DNA of 64,000 nt from an uncultured Clostridia bacterium (GTDB taxonomy: Bacteria > Bacillota > Clostridia > Oscillospirales > Ruminococcaceae), in NCBI GenBank assembly GCA_947589355.1, contig CANPZC010000010.1, positions 24,173-88,172 on the forward strand, read 5' to 3'. Of this stretch, positions 59,279-64,000 are shown one piece after another (position 1 is the stretch's first letter; each line of letters begins with the position of its first letter). Under the pieces are notes generated by a model. That model did no database searches. It was not told where the DNA came from and saw only the letters and a program-made list of their open reading frames with translations. Position numbers and translations under genes: made by a program.

Positions 59279-60400
59279 TTGCGCTGAATACTTTTGCTGC
59301 TTTCGCAGCGCAGGAGCGCACCACCGCCCCACACTTCCAGCCTATCTCCCAGCCGTGCTCCCTCCTCCATTTCCTCCACTCCCCACACCACTGGGAGTAT
59401 GTTATGCCAACATTTTCCTATAGGGCGGCTAGTGGGTGAGCTACTAATGGTAAGCACGCGCCAGAACCGCAAAACCATTTCTAACCACTAACCTCTGATT
59501 TCTAACTTCTAATAGGGCAAGAAGCAAGATACGCGCTAAACAACAGACCTCCACCGCCCCACACTACCAGCCTATCTCCCCCATTTTCTCCACACTCCCC
59601 TACATCGCTGGAAGTATATTCTGCTAACTTCTCATCGCACCGTACTCTCTCCAACTTTCTCTCATCTTTTCATGCCGATGGAAGCATATTCTTCCACCGC
59701 CTTTCCGTTATAAATTATTTAAGATCCGCGGCGAAGCCGCACCTTAACTATTAACTATTCACTTATTTTTCTCTCCCACTCCCTCACTAAGCCTCTCCCC
59801 ACCCCACGCCGCTGGCAGAATATTCTTCCAGCTTTCTTCTATAGGTCGGTTAGTGGGCGGGGTATATTTTTACTATTTTCAGCGCCCCGGCTGTACTCCA
59901 TTTATCTAGTTTACCTTTTTACGCTCTGGAAGAATATTCTGCTAACTTCTCACCGCACCGTACTCTCTCCAACTTTCTCTCATCTTTTCATACCGCTGGC
60001 AGAATATTCTTCCGCCGCCTTTCCGTTATAAATTATTTAAGATCCGCGGCGAAGCCGCACCTTAACTATTAACTATTCACTTATTTTTCTCTCCCACTCC
60101 CTCACTAAGCCTCTCCCCACCCCCACGCCGCTGGAAGTATATTCTGCCAACTTTCTTCTTTAGGGCGGCTAGTGGGTGGGCTACTAGAGGTTAGAAGTTA
60201 GAAACGATTTTCAAACGCTTGCGCGAAACTGTCATTCCTGTGTCTTAGAGTTAGAAGCAAGACGAGCGTTTTGAAAAGTATGCGCAAAACTATAGAAAGC
60301 ATTTTCTTGCCCCTTGCCTCTCGTTATCTTGCTTCTAACAGCGAACGGCTCTGCTCAAATAAGCAGAACCGTTCTTACTTTTAACCGCTGTTTGGGCAGC
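59279..60400. repeat. Family D, then an A/F array with a 328-bp tandem duplication, then E
   Basis: A D-like GCTGCTTTCGCAGCGCAGGAGC is followed by A-type palindromes near 59395, 59611, 59687, 59817, 59941, 60001 and 60136, several with sequence changes mirrored in both arms (GGAAGCATATTCTTCC, GGCAGAATATTCTTCC). The stretch from 59600 to about 59860 is duplicated near 59928-60160 (period about 328), including GATCCGCGGCGAAGCCGCACC of family F. E and reverse-E units close the array at 60187-60340. No gene is seen. Confidence 0.8.
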
Positions 60401-60405
60401 TTTTT

Positions 60406-60711
60406 TTATTTAAGTACATCGCTTAAACTAAGCAAAGCATCAGCCTTTTCATCTGACATCACGCGGAAATTCTCAATAAGTCGGCGTTCTTTTTCGTTAA
60501 GATAGGTACACTGCGTATCGTCGTTGAAAACTTCTGCCAAAGAAGAACCGAGAGCCGAAACCAGCCTGTTCAGCGTTTCAATGGTCGGCTGCCGTGTGCC
60601 GTTTTCAATGCCCTTTATGTGATGCCCCGATATGCCCGTTATCTGCGTAAGGCGATACATCGACATTTTCTTGTCTTCTCTCAGCTTTTTGAGCTTCTTT
60701 CCAACTTCCAT
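60406..60711 (-). CDS. XRE-family regulator with C-terminal extension
   Basis: A 101-residue protein. Residues 1-60 form a Cro/C1 HTH (KLKKLREDKKMSMYRLTQIT, GISGHHIKGIENGTRQPTIETLNRLVSALGSSLAEVF); the last 40 (NEKERRLIENFRVMSDEKADALLSLSDVL) form an amphipathic helix pair common in phage-type repressors. A GAACGG..CCGTTC hairpin (60343-60374) lies downstream. It is isolated between repeat arrays; targets are unknown. Confidence 0.88.
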   Translation of the reverse strand: MEVGKKLKKLREDKKMSMYRLTQITGISGHHIKGIENGTRQPTIETLNRLVSALGSSLAEVFNDDTQCTYLNEKERRLIENFRVMSDEKADALLSLSDVLK

Positions 60712-60829
60712 AACTTTCTGCCCCTCAATGTGTACTTTACTTTATTATATACATTTTCGGGCAATAAAATAATGTCCGCTCGGGCTTGAAAGTATAGACA
60801 TTTTGGTGTATAATATATAGCAATATAAG

Positions 60830-61265
60830 CCATTAGAAGTAAGAAGTTAGATGTTGGAAGTTAGAAACGATTTTCAAACGTTTGCGCGAAACTATTATTT
60901 CTGCGGTCTACCCAGAAGCAAGAAGCAAGAAACGCGCCAAACAACAGTCCTCCGTCGCACCACCGCCCCACGCTTCCAGCCTATCTCCCAGCCGTGCTCC
61001 CTCCTCCGTTTTCTCCACTCCCCCACACGCCGCTGGCAGAATATTCTTCCAGCTTTCTTCTATAGGGCGGCTTGTGGGTAGGCTACTAATGGTAAGAACG
61101 CGCCAGAACCGCAAAACCATTTCTAATCTCTTACCTCTCACCTCTTACCTCTAATAGCCGCACCTTAACTCTAAACTATTCGTTATTCGTTATTCATTTT
61201 TCACCACACTTGACCGCCAGCAAGCTGTCTGTCAAGTGCAGAAGAACCCTCTGCGAGGCTTCTTC
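60830..61265. repeat. Families E, A, E and F before the Noc/ParB stop
   Basis: An E unit (about 60836-60940), an A palindrome variant (core 61042, GGCAGAATATTCTTCCAGC), a reverse E tail and a complete F unit (about 61143-61265: CACTTGACCGCC/GTCAAGTG, AAGAACCCTCTGCGAGGCTT). F ends within a few bases of the Noc/ParB stop. ORFs here echo those at 59240-59490 and are artefacts. Confidence 0.8.
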
Positions 61266-61268
61266 CCC

Positions 61269-62087
61269 TCACTCCCCCCACGGTTTCGCAATTCGCACCT
61301 TGTATTCCAAGTATCCCTCTCCGCGAACCTCTTGCGCATCGCACTCCACGCCGGCAAGGCGCATCGTCTCAAGCGCGCGGTTCACAGTGTTTATAAAAAG
61401 CTTCACATCTTTCAGCACCGCCGAGCGCCGCCGTACACTCTCCTCGCGCCGCACTTTCGCTAAGTATGCCTCTATCACGCGCTCCGTCTTCTCAACATTC
61501 AGTCCCCCTGCCTCTATCTTTTGCAGCATGAAAAGCCGCTGCTCGTCGTTGTCCAGCTTCAGCAAAGCCCGTGCGTGCCGCTCCGTAAGCCCCAGCCGCT
61601 GTACCTCTCTCCTGCATTCGTCCGAAAGCTTCAGCAAACGCAGCTTGTTCGCTATCGTCGACTGCGCCACACCCAGCCTCAGCGCCACCTTGTCCTGCGT
61701 GCAGCCAAATTCTTTTATCAGCCTGCCTATCGCCTCCGCCTGCTCAAAAAAGTCAAGGTCTTGCCTCTGCAAATTCTCAACTATCGCCATCACAGCCGAA
61801 TTTTCATTTCCCATTTCAACAATAATGCACGGCACCACTCTGAGCCCTGCCATCTTCGCCGCCCTCAGCCTGCGTTCTCCCGAAATAAGCTCGTACCCCT
61901 CGCCCTGCCTGCGCACCGTAAGCGGCTGTAAAATGCCGTCCTGCGCAATGCTTTTGGCAAGGCTCACAAGCCCCTCGCGTGCAAAATTTCTCCGCGGCTG
62001 GCTCCTGTTTGGCACAATGCGGCAAACTTCCAGTTCCACCACCGCAGCCACCTGTTTTTCTTTTGGTTTTGGCATAAGTCCGTTCAT
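61269..62087 (-). CDS. ParB/Noc-family chromosome partition or nucleoid occlusion protein
   Basis: A 272-residue protein. The N-terminal nuclease-like domain has IVPNRSQPRRNF, LAKSIAQDGILQPLTVRR and ISGERRLRAAKMAGL (the GERR nucleotide-binding motif). The central HTH region is ENLQRQDLDFFEQAEAIGRLIKEFGCTQDKVALRLGVAQSTIANKLRLLKL, and LTERHARALLKL follows. Length and RQDLDFFEQAEA favour Noc over ParB. No parA partner and no obvious parS site is in the window, so Noc is preferred. AAAGGAG supports the start. Confidence 0.9.
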   Translation of the reverse strand: MNGLMPKPKEKQVAAVVELEVCRIVPNRSQPRRNFAREGLVSLAKSIAQDGILQPLTVRRQGEGYELISGERRLRAAKMAGLRVVPCIIVEMGNENSAVMAIVENLQRQDLDFFEQAEAIGRLIKEFGCTQDKVALRLGVAQSTIANKLRLLKLSDECRREVQRLGLTERHARALLKLDNDEQRLFMLQKIEAGGLNVEKTERVIEAYLAKVRREESVRRRSAVLKDVKLFINTVNRALETMRLAGVECDAQEVRGEGYLEYKVRIAKPWGE

Positions 62088-62325
62088 AATTATTTCTCCT
62101 TTGCTTTTGCTGCATGATTTTATCTATCTAAGTATATATTAACATAATTGTATCAATTTTTCTATATTTTTTTGGAAAAACTTTTCGACAGTCCTCCCCT
62201 CCCAACTCTATAAAGCGCGACTGTCCGCGCTCTCCACCGTTTGTTCACCTAAAAACGCAGTAATTTGCTGTCCACTGTATGGACAAATTGTCACCCCTTG
62301 CAATAAATTTTTCATACCAATAAAC

Positions 62326-62357
62326 AAAAAAGGAACGCCACTCAACGTTCCCTTTTT
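62326..62357. terminator. Terminator after the P-loop kinase gene
   Basis: AAAAAAGGAACG and CGTTCCCTTTTT flank a nine-base loop. A near-identical hairpin is at 63031-63065. The remainder of the 62088-62386 gap shows nothing else. Confidence 0.8.
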
Positions 62358-62386
62358 ATGTCCAATTTTATGTACTCTCCCCCAAT

Positions 62387-62938
62387 TTACAGCATGAAAG
62401 TTTCTTTTATAAGTAAAGCTGTTTCATCGGGCGACTTGTCCGAATTATCTATTTTGAGGTAATTTTCAAACGGTATCTCTCCCTCAAAGCTTTCGCACCT
62501 GTATTTTTTATCATCTTCTATAAGTCTTTGATTTGAAGTTTCTATATCTTTTTTTGACGGCTTGTTTTTCAAGCGATTTTCGGTCGAGTTTCGCTTTAAT
62601 CTTATCTCCTGTGGAGCTATCAGTTCAACATAGTAAAATTCCGTGCCATACGGCTCAAAAATACTTTTTATATGCTCTAAGTAATCCCAGTCCGACTGCC
62701 TGTCAAATGCCATCATCATAGTGAATATCATGCCGTAATTGTCCGAAGCCGCAAAGTTTTTAAAAATCAGATCGCGCAGTTCACTTATTGTTTTTATGTC
62801 AAACTTTCCGAATATCTCAATAACAGGTTCAATGGTCATGTGATTGTGAAACAAACGCAAGTCCGTAATTTTCATAAGAGCCTGCCCCACGGTCATTTTT
62901 CCGACCGCCGCATCGCCTAAAATAAATACCAATTTCAT
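62387..62938 (-). CDS. P-loop nucleoside/shikimate kinase-like protein
   Basis: A 183-residue single-domain P-loop protein. Walker A FILGDAAVGKMTVGQAL at the start, HNHMTIEPVIEIFG, and an Arg-rich lid region (RLKRNSTENRLKNKPSKKD) fit AAA_18/shikimate-kinase-like small kinases annotated as AAA family ATPases. The substrate is unknown. A terminator lies on both sides, so it is a single-gene unit. Confidence 0.75.
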   Translation of the reverse strand: MKLVFILGDAAVGKMTVGQALMKITDLRLFHNHMTIEPVIEIFGKFDIKTISELRDLIFKNFAASDNYGMIFTMMMAFDRQSDWDYLEHIKSIFEPYGTEFYYVELIAPQEIRLKRNSTENRLKNKPSKKDIETSNQRLIEDDKKYRCESFEGEIPFENYLKIDNSDKSPDETALLIKETFML

Positions 62939-63030
62939 ATTATCATCTCCAATACGATCATATCATAAAACCATTATTATGTCAAATCCTTCTTGTACCC
63001 TATCTTTTTGCCGCACCACCCCACATAAAC

Positions 63031-63065
63031 AAAAAGGAACGCCCCTCGACGTTCCCTTTTTATTT
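63031..63065 (-). terminator. Terminator after the LPXTG protein gene
   Basis: AAAAAGGAACG and CGTTCCCTTTTT flank a short loop between the wall-protein stop and the kinase gene start. Confidence 0.75.
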
Positions 63066-63091
63066 ATTTATTTATTGTACAAATATTTGTA

Positions 63092-64000
63092 CTATTCCAC
63101 GCTTCTGCGTTTCTTTCTGTCGCCGCAAATTACCGGCGCGAGGAATATCATTCCTGCCGCTGCAAACGCAAACCTTACCGCAGTGTCGCCCGTCTTCGGC
63201 GGAACTTCAGAGCCGTCATTCGGTGCTGTCCCCTCGGTTTTTTCCGCAGTCGTAGTAACTTCCGGCGTGGTCGTAACTTTCGGCGTGGTCGTAACTTCGG
63301 GAGTAGTCTCCGCAGGCTTTTCGGTCGTAGTTTCTTTTGGCTTCTCCGTGGTCGTTTCCGCAGGATCTTCGGGTCTCGCCGTCGTGACTTCGGTTTCTTC
63401 CTGCTTCGGCGGCTGCTCGGGCTCAGGCTCGTTTCCGCTTGCAATAAGCTCAATGTCTATCACCTGTTCGCCCCGCTCTGCCTCCGCCTGCTTTACTGCC
63501 GCAGCAGCAAACTGAACGCTTATAACGTTTCCGTTGTCAGCAAGGTCTTCACCGCTAACTTCAATGACCATTTCCTTGTCACCAAATTTGCCCGACTTAA
63601 CCGTGTAATTAAACGCACTCTTTACCGTATCGATAACATTGCCATCATCAGCCGTTATAACTATCTCAACGCTTTCGCCGTCACCCAGCGCGAACAATTC
63701 GCTGTTGTCTGTACCCTTTGCAGATACGCTTCCGCCCGTCGTCGCCGTCATAACAACGCTCTTTTCCGCAGGCTGCTCGCCGGCGTCCTTAACTACCGCT
63801 ATCGCATACGGGCTGAACGACTCACACAGCACCAAAAGCCCATACTGCGTAACCACGCACGGTATCTCCTCAACGCCTATAGTCTGCCCCGTGCTGTCTT
63901 TCATAAAGTGATATACCTTGAAAGTCGTGCCCTCTTTCAGGCTGTCAGCATCATATCCGTCAGGGAATCCCATGCAAACTCTCACGCCCTGACCCGTCTG
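63092..64000 (-). CDS. LPXTG-type cell-wall-anchored protein, C-terminal part (5' end outside window)
   Basis: The frame is open to the right edge, giving 302 visible residues. A beta-rich domain (FKVYHFMKDSTGQTIGVEEI; FSPYAIAVVKDAG; TGGSVSAKGTDNSELFALGD) is followed by a Thr/Pro/Glu stalk with repeated TTTEKP/TTTPEV words, then PPKTGDTAVRFAFAAAGMIF and the basic tail DRKKRRSVE: a sortase signal with PPKTG as the motif. It is likely displayed on the wall. The DDGNVIDTVKSAFNYTVKSG and VVTQYGLLV segments resemble repeats seen in ruminococcal surface proteins. The function is unknown. Confidence 0.82.
   Translation of the reverse strand, partial: QTGQGVRVCMGFPDGYDADSLKEGTTFKVYHFMKDSTGQTIGVEEIPCVVTQYGLLVLCESFSPYAIAVVKDAGEQPAEKSVVMTATTGGSVSAKGTDNSELFALGDGESVEIVITADDGNVIDTVKSAFNYTVKSGKFGDKEMVIEVSGEDLADNGNVISVQFAAAAVKQAEAERGEQVIDIELIASGNEPEPEQPPKQEETEVTTARPEDPAETTTEKPKETTTEKPAETTPEVTTTPKVTTTPEVTTTAEKTEGTAPNDGSEVPPKTGDTAVRFAFAAAGMIFLAPVICGDRKKRRSVE

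Noticed and set aside
62088..62386. parS site or replication origin near the ParB/Noc gene
   Set aside because: No TGTTTCACGTGAAACA-like palindrome and no dnaA, gidA or gidB neighbour was seen.

Overview
The window comes from a low-to-mid GC Gram-positive bacterium of the Clostridia, most like a Ruminococcus-type member of the Oscillospiraceae (inference from gene content). Pointers are an IreB-type regulator, a SpoIIQ-like M23 protein, a CpsB/C/D tyrosine-kinase module, an ACT-domain plus UPF0210 pair, DUF3048 and Ser/Thr-rich lipoproteins, an LPXTG-type wall protein, a Noc/ParB protein, PheS with a four-cysteine insert and strong AGGAGG ribosome sites. No rRNA, tRNA, transposase, integrase or CRISPR array was found.

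Layout. 1-2400: tail of an AI-2E-type permease, two tRNA-modification enzymes and a DUF2441 protein. 2450-10150: large lipoprotein, PdaA-like deacetylase, ireB, and pheS/pheT separated by a membrane protein and a repeat. 11680-13982: cpsC-cpsD-cpsB. 14074-17458: nth, a small orphan, maf, a VanY-like peptidase and an SH3 protein. 17739-18364: RelB/YafQ-type toxin-antitoxin. 19171-19854: SpoIIQ-like peptidase. 21398-26925: an EAL-domain c-di-GMP protein coupled to trkA and trkH. 27212-30102: DUF3048 lipoprotein, pilT, cobU. 30361-37302: a compact phage-derived packaging, capsid and tail-hub cluster without integrase, lysis genes or tape measure. 37709-46548: glycogen phosphorylase, a two-component system, a sirtuin and an orphan permease. 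46611-52266: xylB and xylA, separated by an ADP-ribosyltransferase-like toxin locus and a repeat array. 52474-55956: XRE regulator, ACT protein, UPF0210 protein and a COG4905 membrane protein. 56468-59237: three paralogous lipoproteins. 60406-64000: XRE regulator, Noc/ParB, P-loop kinase and an LPXTG protein that runs off the window.

The most striking feature is the intergenic DNA. Gaps are filled with at least six interspersed repeat families, here called A to F. A: an imperfect palindrome centred on AGAATATTCT, about 25 copies. B: a 200-300 bp chain of hairpins ending in CGGTCAAGCC. C: a roughly 300 bp element with a variable long hairpin. D: a short GC-rich unit with TGCGGAGC. E: a roughly 110 bp purine-rich GTTAGA/GCAAGA unit. 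F: an ATTCACTATTCAC-rich unit with an internal hairpin. In B and C the stem sequences differ between copies but stay complementary, which suggests selection for (or a mechanism that regenerates) paired structure. These repeats sit just after stop codons, split normally adjacent gene pairs (pheS/pheT, xylA/xylB, ACT/UPF0210) and in two cases supply the last codons of a protein. I know of no described family that fits them. Together with the phage-like cluster they are the best candidates here for something undescribed.
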